Of a DNA stretch of 64,000 nucleotides, positions 35,684-43,912 are shown in pieces. The first letter of the stretch is position 1, and every line of letters begins with the position of its first letter. A program made the position numbers and the translations under genes. The notes beneath the pieces were generated by a model. The model saw only the letters and a program-made list of their open reading frames with translations. It did not search any database and was not told the DNA's origin. The stretch is taken from contig PAQH01000058.1 of NCBI GenBank assembly GCA_002709225.1, positions 1 through 64,000 on the forward strand. Reading direction: 5' to 3'. The stretch is from Planctomycetaceae bacterium. GTDB taxonomy: Bacteria; Planctomycetota; Planctomycetia; Pirellulales; Pirellulaceae.

Positions 35684-36898
35684 ATGGACTTACACGAATT
35701 GACGCGCAGCCTGCACACTAAGAATGACTCCAAGATCGTTATGCTTGTCGCTGACGGTTTGGGAGGATTACCGCTTGTCGCCGGGGAGGGAACCGAACTG
35801 GAAACAGCAAACACGCCGCACCTGGACGCTCTCGCGGCGCGCGGGGTACAAGGGGGTAGCATTCCCGTCGCACCTGGGATCAGCCCAGGTAGTGGGCCTG
35901 GGCATCTCGGTTTGTTTGGCTACGATCCCCTCAAATATCTGATCGGTCGAGGCGCTCTGGAAGCGACTGGAATTGGCTTTGAACTTCAGCCTGGCGACGT
36001 CGCCATCCGCTGCAATTTTTGTACGCTTGATGACGATGGCAATATCGCCGACCGGAGGGCGGGGCGAATCGCGACCGACCAAAGTGTACCTCTCGTTCAC
36101 CGACTACGCGAAATTTCGATCGCAGGCCTGGAAACTTTTGTGGAGCCGGTCAAGGAACATCGATTCGTGGTCGTTTTCCGGGGGCCAGATTTAGGTGGAG
36201 ACGTCCGTGACACTGATCCCCAAGAAACCGGCGTACCGCCCCTCGATCCTCAAGCCGTCGACCCCAACGACGCCGCCAGCTGCAGGACCGCGGAGTTAGC
36301 CGGTGAGTTTCTACGGCAGGCGCGGCAGCTCTTGTCCGCGGAACCTCAAGCGAACTTTCATACGATGCGTGGTTTCGCCGTCAAACCCAACCTCCCCTCC
36401 TATGACGAAGTATATGGCCTGAGAGCCGCCGCGATTGCCGTGTATCCCATGTACAAAGGACTGGCCCGGCTGGTCGGAATGGAAATCGTGGGACAATCTC
36501 AATCGCTGGACGAGCAAATCACCACGCTGGAAAACTCCTGGAACGACTTCGATTTCTTTTTCGTGCACTTCAAGTACACCGACAGCACCGGTGAAGATGG
36601 AGATTACAGTGGTAAGGTGGCTCGAATCGAGGAGCTTGATAAGAGCATTCCAAGAATCATGGCACTCAACCCAACTGTCATGATTGTAACCGGCGACCAC
36701 AGCACTCCCTGCTTCTTGCGTGCCCATAGTTGGCATCCAGTACCAACCCTGCTCGTATCTGACTGCTGTCGACCGGACCCCGCCCAGACGTTTAGCGAAA
36801 CCGCTAGTATCAGCGGAGGCCTTGGCCAGTTCGAAGCTCGCCACTTAATGACACTCGCGCTCGCCAATGCGGACCGGCTGGGAAAATACGGCGCTTGA
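35684..36898 (+). CDS. apgM: Cofactor-independent phosphoglycerate mutase, archaeal (ApgM) type
   Basis: 404 residues. The alkaline-phosphatase-superfamily metal site begins with VMLVADGLGGLP, then NTPHLDALAARG, and SPGSGPGHLGLFGYDP, which holds the Ser of the phospho-enzyme region. AIRCNFCTLDDDGNI and IATDQ follow, then HFKYTDSTGEDGD and VTGDHSTP plus HSWHPVP near the end. This is the ApgM-type enzyme found in archaea and some bacteria, unrelated to the GpmI form. It swaps 3- and 2-phosphoglycerate using two metal ions. A strong hairpin follows. Confidence 0.93.
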   Translation: MDLHELTRSLHTKNDSKIVMLVADGLGGLPLVAGEGTELETANTPHLDALAARGVQGGSIPVAPGISPGSGPGHLGLFGYDPLKYLIGRGALEATGIGFELQPGDVAIRCNFCTLDDDGNIADRRAGRIATDQSVPLVHRLREISIAGLETFVEPVKEHRFVVVFRGPDLGGDVRDTDPQETGVPPLDPQAVDPNDAASCRTAELAGEFLRQARQLLSAEPQANFHTMRGFAVKPNLPSYDEVYGLRAAAIAVYPMYKGLARLVGMEIVGQSQSLDEQITTLENSWNDFDFFFVHFKYTDSTGEDGDYSGKVARIEELDKSIPRIMALNPTVMIVTGDHSTPCFLRAHSWHPVPTLLVSDCCRPDPAQTFSETASISGGLGQFEARHLMTLALANADRLGKYGA

Positions 36899-36942
36899 CA
36901 TCGCAATGAGGCCGGCAGTTCGGTGCGCTGGCGCAATAAAAT

Positions 36943-36973
36943 GGCCTGCACGGCACACATGTCCGCGCAGGCC
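36943..36973. terminator. Bidirectional hairpin between convergent genes
   Basis: GGCCTGCACGG and CCGCGCAGGCC pair over 11 positions with one mismatch and a 9-base loop. It sits between the stops of apgM (plus) and the LTxxQ protein (minus), a place where a shared terminator is expected. There is no long T-run. Confidence 0.5.
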
Positions 36974-37020
36974 TGATAAACGCCTGTCTCGGCAACCGCG
37001 AAGCCACCAAGCTGGAAGAG

Positions 37021-37719
37021 TTAGTTCCCTTTCTTTTTGCCTCGACCACGACCGCCGCCACCGAATCCGCGACGGGGCAACTCAAACTTCTTGCCTTGCA
37101 TGGACGTAAATTGCTTTTTCTGAGGTGCGGTCAGCACTGCCATCGTCTGCTTTTCAGCATCCGCCCGCATCTTTTCCATCTTGGGACGCAGCTTGGCAAA
37201 ATCGGCACGTCCACCAGAAAACATCTTCCGCATTTCCTGGGTCATCGTGTCAGCAATTCCCTTGATCTTCTTGCTTTGAGCCGCAGTCAGCTTGAGCTCC
37301 TTGGCTACGTCAGCATCCCGCAGAGCGGCTGACCCAGCTTGCTGGATGTGAATCTGCCTGAGCCGAGTGTATTGGTCGGGGGCCAACATCTCAGCCAATT
37401 TGGCTTTCACGGCTTTGCCACGCTTGACTTGGATCTCCGCCATCTTCTTCATAAACGTGTCACGCTCCGCGTCCGTCGCCTCTTGAAAATTAATCCTCGG
37501 GTTCGGAAACTGCTTTTGCATCTCTGCTGCAATGACCTCGCCTTCGTCGATTTGGACGTCGAGCAAATCCAGTTCGATTTGCACTTTTTCAATTTGCAGT
37601 AAACCCAACAAGGGATCACCACCAAATCCACCGCGCCGTTGTGCCTGTGCGGCCGGGACGACTACCAATGCCACCACTGCGATTGCCAGGGCGGCAAACT
37701 GCATTCTGCGTACCATCAT
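37021..37719 (-). CDS. Exported LTxxQ-type helical protein
   Basis: 232 residues from ATG 37719, with a perfect AAGGAG five bases upstream; a longer frame exists to 37791. Signal peptide: MQFAALAIAVVALVVVPAAQAQ. The mature part is nearly all helix, rich in Lys, Gln and Met, with LTxxQ-like motifs (KLTAAQSKKIKGIADTM and LTAPQKKQF), as in the CpxP/Spy group of periplasmic stress proteins. The tail is Gly/Arg/Lys-rich (GGGGRGRGKKKG). It is the last gene of the adaptor/permease/EF-hand cluster, 84 bases after the EF-hand gene. Confidence 0.75.
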   Translation of the reverse strand: MMVRRMQFAALAIAVVALVVVPAAQAQRRGGFGGDPLLGLLQIEKVQIELDLLDVQIDEGEVIAAEMQKQFPNPRINFQEATDAERDTFMKKMAEIQVKRGKAVKAKLAEMLAPDQYTRLRQIHIQQAGSAALRDADVAKELKLTAAQSKKIKGIADTMTQEMRKMFSGGRADFAKLRPKMEKMRADAEKQTMAVLTAPQKKQFTSMQGKKFELPRRGFGGGGRGRGKKKGN

Positions 37720-37803
37720 TCTTACTCCTTGGAATAACAACATCGAAAAATCACTGCCCACAGGGGCGATGGCCAAAAGGGTCGCTTTCACCGCAACAAT
37801 TGA

Positions 37804-39051
37804 CTAACGATTACCTCTGCCAAGATTCTTGAACTGCTCAAGCATCGCGTCCGCTTCCGTCTCATCAACCGCATCGTCACCATTACTATCCACATTGCTC
37901 CACCAGAAATCGATCCCCCTTTTTAACTCAGCGGGCAATTCCTCCTTGGATACCTTTTCATTTTTGTCTTTATCAAACAGGGCAACAAAGGCCTTGCCGG
38001 ATTCTGGCAAAGCAAAACCGCCAGCGCCTTTCTTATCACCCGCTTTAGCGTCATCAGCTGGCGTGGAACGATTACCGCCCCCGCCCGTCGAAGACAACTC
38101 ATCCTCTTCAATAAAGCCATCGCCATTCTTGTCGAGTCGATCAAAAAATCGCTTAATGTTTTCCGGCGCTTCATCCTTACTAATTTTGCCGTCGCCGTCG
38201 GCATCATTTTCCTGCAAGCGACTCCAACCCCGGCCACCTGCACGCTGTTCTGCTGCGGCGGGTGCCGGTGCGGGCTCTCCCCGCAAACGAGCCAACAAAG
38301 TGTCGAGCGCCTGGCCACTGGTTTCACTCGCGAACGGGTTCGCATCGTCGTCACCACCGCCACCACCACGGCCACCGCCACCAAATCCGCCAAAACCCCC
38401 ACCGCCACGACCGCCCCCGCCACGACCGCCTCCACCCGACCGACTGCGACGACGAAAGGGCAGGCCGACATTTTCTTGTTTGGCGACCTGTTCCTCGGTG
38501 AGAATCGAAGAGAGGGCCTCGTATTTTTCTTTGGCTTCGTCGTCGGTCATCGTATCCTTATCCGCCACATCAGCCAGCGCATCGAGCAAAGACCGCGTCT
38601 GCTCGTCGGAAAGGCGAATGCCCACATCGCCGGTCAACAACGCCAACTTCCGAACCAACGTGGTCAACTGGCGTTTGCTGTTTTGCCCGCGGCCACCACC
38701 TCCTCCAAACATGGCTCCCATGCCACCCATACCGCCTCCCATGCCGGCAAAGCCGCCACCGCCGCCTGGGCTACTTCCGCGCGAGCCGGGTGCCTGGCCA
38801 TTCTTGAACCCTGGACCACCGTCGGCTGGTCGGCCACCACGGCCACCAACTCCACTATCGGCCGGGCCTCCACCTGGGCCACCCATACTTCCGTTCGGTG
38901 CCGATTCCGCGCCCTCGACAACCGCGTTGGGGTCGGGCGCATTGCCACTGTTGGAGGCCAGCTTGAGTTCATAGCCCGAGGCGAAAAGTCCAACCACTGC
39001 CAGCCCGATCCCAAGCACAATTCCAGTAGCGACTGCGACCAATTGGTTCAT
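37804..39051 (-). CDS. Exported or membrane-anchored Gly-rich EF-hand protein
   Basis: 415 residues; GAGGTG lies four bases before ATG 39051. The N-terminal hydrophobic segment VAVATGIVLGIGLAVVGLFA looks like a membrane anchor or uncleaved signal. Residues 45-125 and 195-240 are low-complexity Gly-rich (GGGRG repeats), flanking a helical part with LSDEQ and LTEEQ motifs (about 125-195). Four EF-hand loops end the protein: DADGDGKISKDE (about 284), DKNGDGFIEEDE (about 308), DKDKNEKVSKEE (about 361, Gly6 lost) and DSNGDDAVDETE (about 389, Gly6 lost). The first two loops are almost identical, in DNA as well, to those in the neighbouring adaptor. Third gene of the cluster. Confidence 0.8.
   Translation of the reverse strand: MNQLVAVATGIVLGIGLAVVGLFASGYELKLASNSGNAPDPNAVVEGAESAPNGSMGGPGGGPADSGVGGRGGRPADGGPGFKNGQAPGSRGSSPGGGGGFAGMGGGMGGMGAMFGGGGGRGQNSKRQLTTLVRKLALLTGDVGIRLSDEQTRSLLDALADVADKDTMTDDEAKEKYEALSSILTEEQVAKQENVGLPFRRRSRSGGGGRGGGGRGGGGFGGFGGGGRGGGGGDDDANPFASETSGQALDTLLARLRGEPAPAPAAAEQRAGGRGWSRLQENDADGDGKISKDEAPENIKRFFDRLDKNGDGFIEEDELSSTGGGGNRSTPADDAKAGDKKGAGGFALPESGKAFVALFDKDKNEKVSKEELPAELKRGIDFWWSNVDSNGDDAVDETEADAMLEQFKNLGRGNR
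38131..38238 (-). repeat. EF-hand DNA block, copy 1
   Basis: About 108 bp encoding GGRGWSRL, the loop DADGDGKISKDE, APENIKRFFDR and the start of the second loop. It is nearly identical to 40941-41049 in the adaptor gene, with only scattered single-base differences, many of them silent. Confidence 0.85.
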
Positions 39052-39086
39052 AATTCACCTCAGCAAATCTGGTGACAGGATGTGTT

Positions 39087-40418
39087 CTATTCGTGCCTCA
39101 AGGCTTCAATCGGATCCATTTGCGCTGCCCGAAAAGCAGGCAACAAACCAAAGATCACGCCGACAACAACAGCGATAACGAACGACACCCAGACCGACCA
39201 CGGTGCGATAATCGGTACCATGTTGAGGACATTTTCAGGTATCGCGGCGAGAGATTGGTAGGTCGTACGGTTATTTTTCGCATAAGTCAGTGCTGAGGTC
39301 ACAACGGGCCCAACCAGGAACCCGGTAGTGACTCCCATGATTCCACCAATCCCGGTCAGCACGACCGCTTCCGTCATAAACTGCCAAATGATATTCACTT
39401 TCTTGGCGCCGATCGCCCGCCGAATACCAATTTCCCGGGTCCGCTCCGTGACGGTCGCCAGCATGATGTTCATGATCCCGATCCCACCCACAATGAGCGA
39501 AATGCTGGCGATCAGAATCCCGAGTACCTGAAACATCTTCTGCAGCAACTCCGCCTGCTTGAGAAGTTCCTTCGGCACCACGAGCGCTACGTCTTCCTTG
39601 CTCTTATGATCCGGATCCTGCTTGACCAGTACATCGACAATGTCCGCCGTATCATCGATCTGTGCAATGTCAGCCACACTCAATGTGATCTGGTTCAACT
39701 CGACAATCTCGCCCTCTCGACTGCCAGACCGACTAGTCATGGTCTGATCGCCGATACGATGATAGAGCGTTCTGAGCGGAATGTAGACGTCGAAGTTGTA
39801 GTCCTGTGAATCAAGATTACCACCGATCGCAGCCGTGGGATCACGTTGACTGGTCTGACCTACAATGCGGTAGAAATCGGTGTCGATCTGGATCACCCGC
39901 CCCACTGGATTCTCAAAACCGAACAAGGCCACCGCCGAGCGGCCACCCAAAACGCAAACGTTCTTCGGTGGAAACGTACTGTCCTGGTCCGTGATGAAAC
40001 GACCGCGTTCAACGGTGAGCTGATTCAATTCCAAATACTCCGGGGTGCAACCAACCACGCGTACTTCTTGTTCGGTCTGATCATTGCGTACCGTTTTGCG
40101 CATCTCTCGGATTGGCACCGCCTGTTCGACCCAAGGCACACCAGCGGCAATTTTCTTGAAATCAGCTCGCTTCAAGCCGTAACTCAAGAACATACCGCCG
40201 CCCGCCGCTGACGAATTCTGCGAAGGCTTGACCGTACGTACGATCACGTTCTTTGCGCCCAAATCGCGAATCTGGTCCTGCGCTTGCTGACTGACACCGT
40301 TGCCCATTGCTACCAGCCAGATCACCGCGGTAATACCGATCCAAATACCGATAATTGCCAGGCCTGAACGCAACGGCTGCAACAGCAGACTTCGCATGCT
40401 CAATGTAAACGTCTTCAT
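39087..40418 (-). CDS. MacB/FtsX-type ABC transporter permease
   Basis: 443 residues from ATG 40418, with AGGTGG about six bases upstream; the frame is open to 40517. Topology fits MacB-type permeases: one N-terminal helix (LAIIGIWIGITAVIWLVAMG), a large periplasmic domain of about 230 residues, then three helices at the C-terminus. The FtsX signature TERTREIGIRRAIGA follows the second helix, and FGLLPAFRAAQMDPIEALRHE ends the protein. Such permeases couple ATP use to mechanical work on periplasmic substrates and need a separate LolD-type ATPase; none is encoded here. Upstream lies the adaptor, downstream at 35 bases the EF-hand protein. Confidence 0.9.
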   Translation of the reverse strand: MKTFTLSMRSLLLQPLRSGLAIIGIWIGITAVIWLVAMGNGVSQQAQDQIRDLGAKNVIVRTVKPSQNSSAAGGGMFLSYGLKRADFKKIAAGVPWVEQAVPIREMRKTVRNDQTEQEVRVVGCTPEYLELNQLTVERGRFITDQDSTFPPKNVCVLGGRSAVALFGFENPVGRVIQIDTDFYRIVGQTSQRDPTAAIGGNLDSQDYNFDVYIPLRTLYHRIGDQTMTSRSGSREGEIVELNQITLSVADIAQIDDTADIVDVLVKQDPDHKSKEDVALVVPKELLKQAELLQKMFQVLGILIASISLIVGGIGIMNIMLATVTERTREIGIRRAIGAKKVNIIWQFMTEAVVLTGIGGIMGVTTGFLVGPVVTSALTYAKNNRTTYQSLAAIPENVLNMVPIIAPWSVWVSFVIAVVVGVIFGLLPAFRAAQMDPIEALRHE

Positions 40419-40575
40419 GGACACCACCTTCAACAAAAAACAACCGTAACACACACCTCCCGGCGGACGAATCGTCGCGCCGGGAGTGCTGGGAATCAAG
40501 TAGCCGCAAGAAAACATACGTAGCGAACAACCAAACGGGGCCCTCTGCTACTCAGTCGCGACTACACACGTCCGG

Positions 40576-42630
40576 TTATTGACCACCGCCGGGACGGCCA
40601 CCACCGGGTCGGGCGCCGCCACCACCGCCGGGGCGCCGCTTCAACATGGCGTCCGCTTCTCCTTCGTCGATCACGCCATCGTCGCCTGCCATAAACGACC
40701 AGAAACTGTCGATTCTCGACTTCATTTGCTCGGACGTCTCGGGGTGTGCTTTAAATTCTTCTTTGGAAACTTTGCCGTCGGAATCGGTATCATACTTCGC
40801 GATGTAGGCCTTGCCATTGGCGGGCATATCGGGGCGCCCACCGCCGCCAGCACTACCGCCGCCAGCACTCCCGCCGCTACCGCGGCTACCACCGCGTCTG
40901 CCACCAACTTCGGATTCTTCGATAAATCCGTCCTTGTTCTTGTCCATGCGATCAAAAAATCGCTTAATGTTTTCCGGCGCTTCATCCTTGCTAATTTTGC
41001 CGTCACCATCAGCGTCATTTTCCTTCAAGCGACTCCAACCTCGGCCACCACGACGGCTACTGCCGCCGCCATCGCCACCACTGGAACCGCCCCGGCCACT
41101 TGCGCCCCCACGTCCGCCCGCTTTCCCGCTCGCTTTCTTCTTATCCGAAACGCGCGGCGAACCCGACGTGTCACCAAATTTCTCTTCCTCGCTCTCTTCC
41201 TCAACCTGGATGTCTGTATCCGCTTCCACCAGCCCGATCGCACGTGGGTTGCGGATCACTGTATCACCCTCCTCAACACCGTTTTTCACTTCGACAAAGG
41301 TCTCGTCACTCAACCCGACTTCCACAATACGTTTTTCGCTCGTGCCATCAGCACCCTGGATGAAACAGTGATACTTTCCCTTCTCCTCAACAACGGAAGA
41401 AAGCGGAACCTTGATCACATCCTCCAAACTATCGACACGGATTTCGACTTCAGCCGTCATCCCGGGCTTGAGATCTCCTGGAGCCCCATCAATTTTTACG
41501 ATGGTCGCATACTCCTTGATATTCCCCTGGAACCAGGAAGTCGACTCTGGCTGGTTACTGATCCGCTCTACCTGACCCTGCAGCTGATTACCTTGAATCA
41601 GGATCGCAGCGCGCATTCCTACTTTCAGATCTTCCACCTTGGTTTCATGCACTTTGACCTTCACCTGCATGTTGTCCAGATCAGGAAGCCACAGGATGTC
41701 CTGCAACTGCCGCACGTTTGACCCCTCTTCAATCTGCACACCTTGCGAACCAAATCGTCCTTGCTTGTTCGCATAAACGACCATCCCATCGCTCGGCGCC
41801 ACAATGAGGCAATTTTCGAGCTGGTCCTCAAGCCGTTTCAACTTGCTCAGTTCAAGTTCGTAGGCCGCCAACTCAGACTTCAATCCGGTCTCAGCGATCG
41901 CGACCTGGCTCTCCAAGTCAGTTAACGTTTTCTGCTTGGTATACATCTCCATAACTTCTTTCGCGGTCTTGGCAGATGTTAACTCCAAATCAGACCGTCT
42001 AACTGCGAACTGTGAACTCTCCAACTCCAACTGGCTGATGTACCCACGCTGGAACATCCGCTCAGAATACTCCAACGAATTTTGGGAACTGCGCAGATTC
42101 TCTTCTGCAATGACAATATTCGATTCTTGATCCTTGAGATCCTTCTCAAATATCTTCAGATACTCTTCGACATTGATCTGCGCCACTTTGACCTTCGCCT
42201 CAGCGCTGATCTTGGCGGACTCCGCCTTCCCCATGGCAATTTTCTGGGCATTGATGTTGTCGGTGATCGAGGAATCATCCAGCTTCACCAGCTGGTCTCC
42301 CTCTGAGACTATCGCTCCGTCTTCAACGATTTCGAGGATGGATGCGCCACCCTCCACACGACACTTAATCGTGACATTGTTGCCGCTTTCCACGTTACCA
42401 TCTTCGGTCACGGTGACCGTCAACGGGCCTTTAACAGCCTTGAATACTTGATAGCCTTCGCTTACAGCATCACCACCTGTGGCACTACCGCCCGGGGACT
42501 GGCCACAACCGGAAATTCCGACCAGCAAACATCCTGTGGCACACCAAAGAGCCACGATGTGCAGTCGCTTCGCGACACTTACGCGGCGGTTGCTTCGACA
42601 GATACGACTTGGCTGTTTACCTTTGCTCAT
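40576..42630 (-). CDS. Lipoprotein HlyD-type efflux adaptor with C-terminal EF-hand domain
   Basis: 684 residues from ATG 42630, with AGAGGTG six bases upstream (GTG 42639 lies above). N-terminal lipobox: LLVGISGCGQ. The order is that of a MacA/HlyD adaptor: barrel/lipoyl half (VTVTEDGNVESGN, then SILEIVEDGAIVSEGDQLVKL), a long coiled coil (about 120-265), the second lipoyl half (LIVAPSDGMVVYANK), beta-barrel, and membrane-proximal domain (SLEDVIKVPLSSVV). After about residue 480 comes a charged linker and Gly/Ser-rich spacer, then EF-hands DADGDGKISKDE, DKNKDGFIEESE, DTDSDGKVSKEE and a degenerate fourth. The Gly-rich tail ends GGGRPGGGQ. It is the first gene of the cluster; the permease begins 157 bases on. 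Confidence 0.88.
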   Translation of the reverse strand: MSKGKQPSRICRSNRRVSVAKRLHIVALWCATGCLLVGISGCGQSPGGSATGGDAVSEGYQVFKAVKGPLTVTVTEDGNVESGNNVTIKCRVEGGASILEIVEDGAIVSEGDQLVKLDDSSITDNINAQKIAMGKAESAKISAEAKVKVAQINVEEYLKIFEKDLKDQESNIVIAEENLRSSQNSLEYSERMFQRGYISQLELESSQFAVRRSDLELTSAKTAKEVMEMYTKQKTLTDLESQVAIAETGLKSELAAYELELSKLKRLEDQLENCLIVAPSDGMVVYANKQGRFGSQGVQIEEGSNVRQLQDILWLPDLDNMQVKVKVHETKVEDLKVGMRAAILIQGNQLQGQVERISNQPESTSWFQGNIKEYATIVKIDGAPGDLKPGMTAEVEIRVDSLEDVIKVPLSSVVEEKGKYHCFIQGADGTSEKRIVEVGLSDETFVEVKNGVEEGDTVIRNPRAIGLVEADTDIQVEEESEEEKFGDTSGSPRVSDKKKASGKAGGRGGASGRGGSSGGDGGGSSRRGGRGWSRLKENDADGDGKISKDEAPENIKRFFDRMDKNKDGFIEESEVGGRRGGSRGSGGSAGGGSAGGGGRPDMPANGKAYIAKYDTDSDGKVSKEEFKAHPETSEQMKSRIDSFWSFMAGDDGVIDEGEADAMLKRRPGGGGGARPGGGRPGGGQ
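40941..41049 (-). repeat. EF-hand DNA block, copy 2
   Basis: Near-identical partner of 38131-38238, in the same orientation, inside the adaptor gene. The high identity at silent sites points to recent duplication or gene conversion. Confidence 0.85.
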
Positions 42631-43181
42631 CGCCGTCACCTCTTCTCCCTAGCGGTCTATTTACAAAAAAGCCGATTTATTCGTGACCACAACCGCGGAC
42701 ACCGCATCCGCGATTAGCGTGTGTTATTCTAACAATATGTTACTCCTAAGCGAATTGGAAAAACCGGATATTACACAGTAAATATCCCTTCCCGCAGCCA
42801 TATAAAAGGTGTGACCGGCCGAGCTAAGACAGCGTCAAGTGGATACGCAAACTCGCTATCTAGCAGCGGCCGGCCACAAGGAGATCTCTCAACCGTTAGA
42901 AAAATCAAGGCTAATCCGGCTTCCGCTTATCACCTAAACCCCCACGCCACTGTCGCATTCCACATCGCCTATGCGTGTGAGAGCCAGAAACAACTGAAAA
43001 ATGCCCTTCTTGCCCACGGAATTCTGTGGACTTGTCAACGCAAACCGGCGAACCGGTACACAGGCCGTGAACACTATTTTTGCGACGGAGACATAAATCC
43101 TTGGCTCCCGCCCAGTGTCCGACCACCAGGAGCTGTGGACACTCAGCACTTTTTCACGATTTAAGGAATCGGTGAACTGGT
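42631..43181. other. Divergent regulatory region between adaptor cluster and sigma factor
   Basis: 551 bases. It must hold the promoters of the minus-strand export cluster and the plus-strand sigma gene. It contains a CGCGGA/TCCGCG hairpin at 42694-42712 and a 7-bp inverted repeat at 42766-42787 in an AT-rich patch. An open frame at 42811-43164 has no protein-like features. Confidence 0.5.
42766..42787. promoter_or_regulatory. 7-bp perfect inverted repeat, possible operator
   Basis: GGATATT and AATATCC flank ACACAGTA. The site lies about 135 bases before the adaptor start, in the AT-rich part of the divergent region. Operator function is a guess. Confidence 0.35.
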
Positions 43182-43820
43182 ATGTCCGACAATGCAAGTG
43201 ATTCGACGGTGCTGATCAAACGTGCCACGGCGGGGGATGAACAGGCCTTGGCAGCCCTGTTTACAAAACATCGTGATCGATTAAGGCGAATGCTCGATTT
43301 CCGTATGGATCAGCGTCTCAGGGGCCGGATCGACCCCTCTGATGTGCTCCAGGAGGCGATGCTCGTGGCCGCTCAAAACGTACAGCAATATGTGGAGGCA
43401 CCAGCATTTTCGTTTTTTGTCTGGCTTCGACAAATCACCATGCAACGCTTGATCGACGTGCACCGCCGGCATCTGGGAGCACAGAAACGCTCTGCGCGAC
43501 AGGAAGTACGCAGCGTCCGCCAGGCCTGGGGCCAAGGCACCTCCGTTTCGCTGGCGCGGTACCTAGTAGGACAACTTTCAACTCCCAGTCAGGCAGTCAT
43601 ACGTGCCGAATTACTCGACCATGTGCAAAAGGCTCTTGATCGCATGGACAAAATCGATCGTGAAGTCCTGGCATTGCGCCACTTTGAAGAGCTTACGAAC
43701 AACGAAGTCGCGGAAGTACTCGATTTGCAGAAGTCCGCGGCCAGCAATCGATATGTACGTGCATTGACTCGCCTAAGGACAATTCTGTCTGAAGTTCCCG
43801 GTTTTTTTGATGATGAATGA
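43182..43820 (+). CDS. ECF-type RNA polymerase sigma factor (planctomycete kinase-linked group)
   Basis: 212 residues. Sigma region 2 contains DEQALAALFTKHRDRLRRM, IDPSDVLQEAMLVA and FFVWLRQITMQRLIDVHRRH; region 4 contains DREVLALRHFEELTNNEVAEVL and SNRYVRALTRL, the DNA-reading helix-turn-helix. The DPSDVLQEAML form is typical of planctomycete ECF sigma factors. No anti-sigma factor gene follows; instead a Ser/Thr kinase does. ECF groups linked to Ser/Thr kinases are known in planctomycetes, where the kinase is thought to control the sigma factor. Confidence 0.92.
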   Translation: MSDNASDSTVLIKRATAGDEQALAALFTKHRDRLRRMLDFRMDQRLRGRIDPSDVLQEAMLVAAQNVQQYVEAPAFSFFVWLRQITMQRLIDVHRRHLGAQKRSARQEVRSVRQAWGQGTSVSLARYLVGQLSTPSQAVIRAELLDHVQKALDRMDKIDREVLALRHFEELTNNEVAEVLDLQKSAASNRYVRALTRLRTILSEVPGFFDDE

Positions 43821-43912
43821 GTCGGTCACACGTAGAGCGCGGATCCCTTAGTACCCGTTGCAAACACGACACAACTTCAACGCAAGACCATCGACTCGAT
43901 CGCCAAGGAAGT

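Noticed and set aside
37829-38974. Long plus-strand frame of 381 codons, Pro/Ser-rich
   Set aside because: It is the mirror of the Gly-rich EF-hand gene; Gly codons read backwards give Pro. No start-site support or domain.
40579-41721. Long plus-strand frame of 380 codons, Ala/Thr-rich
   Set aside because: Opposite strand of the adaptor gene, caused by its Gly-rich and EF-hand coding sequence.
42811-43164. 117-codon plus-strand frame before the sigma gene
   Set aside because: Composition looks random, no domain, and it covers the likely promoter region.
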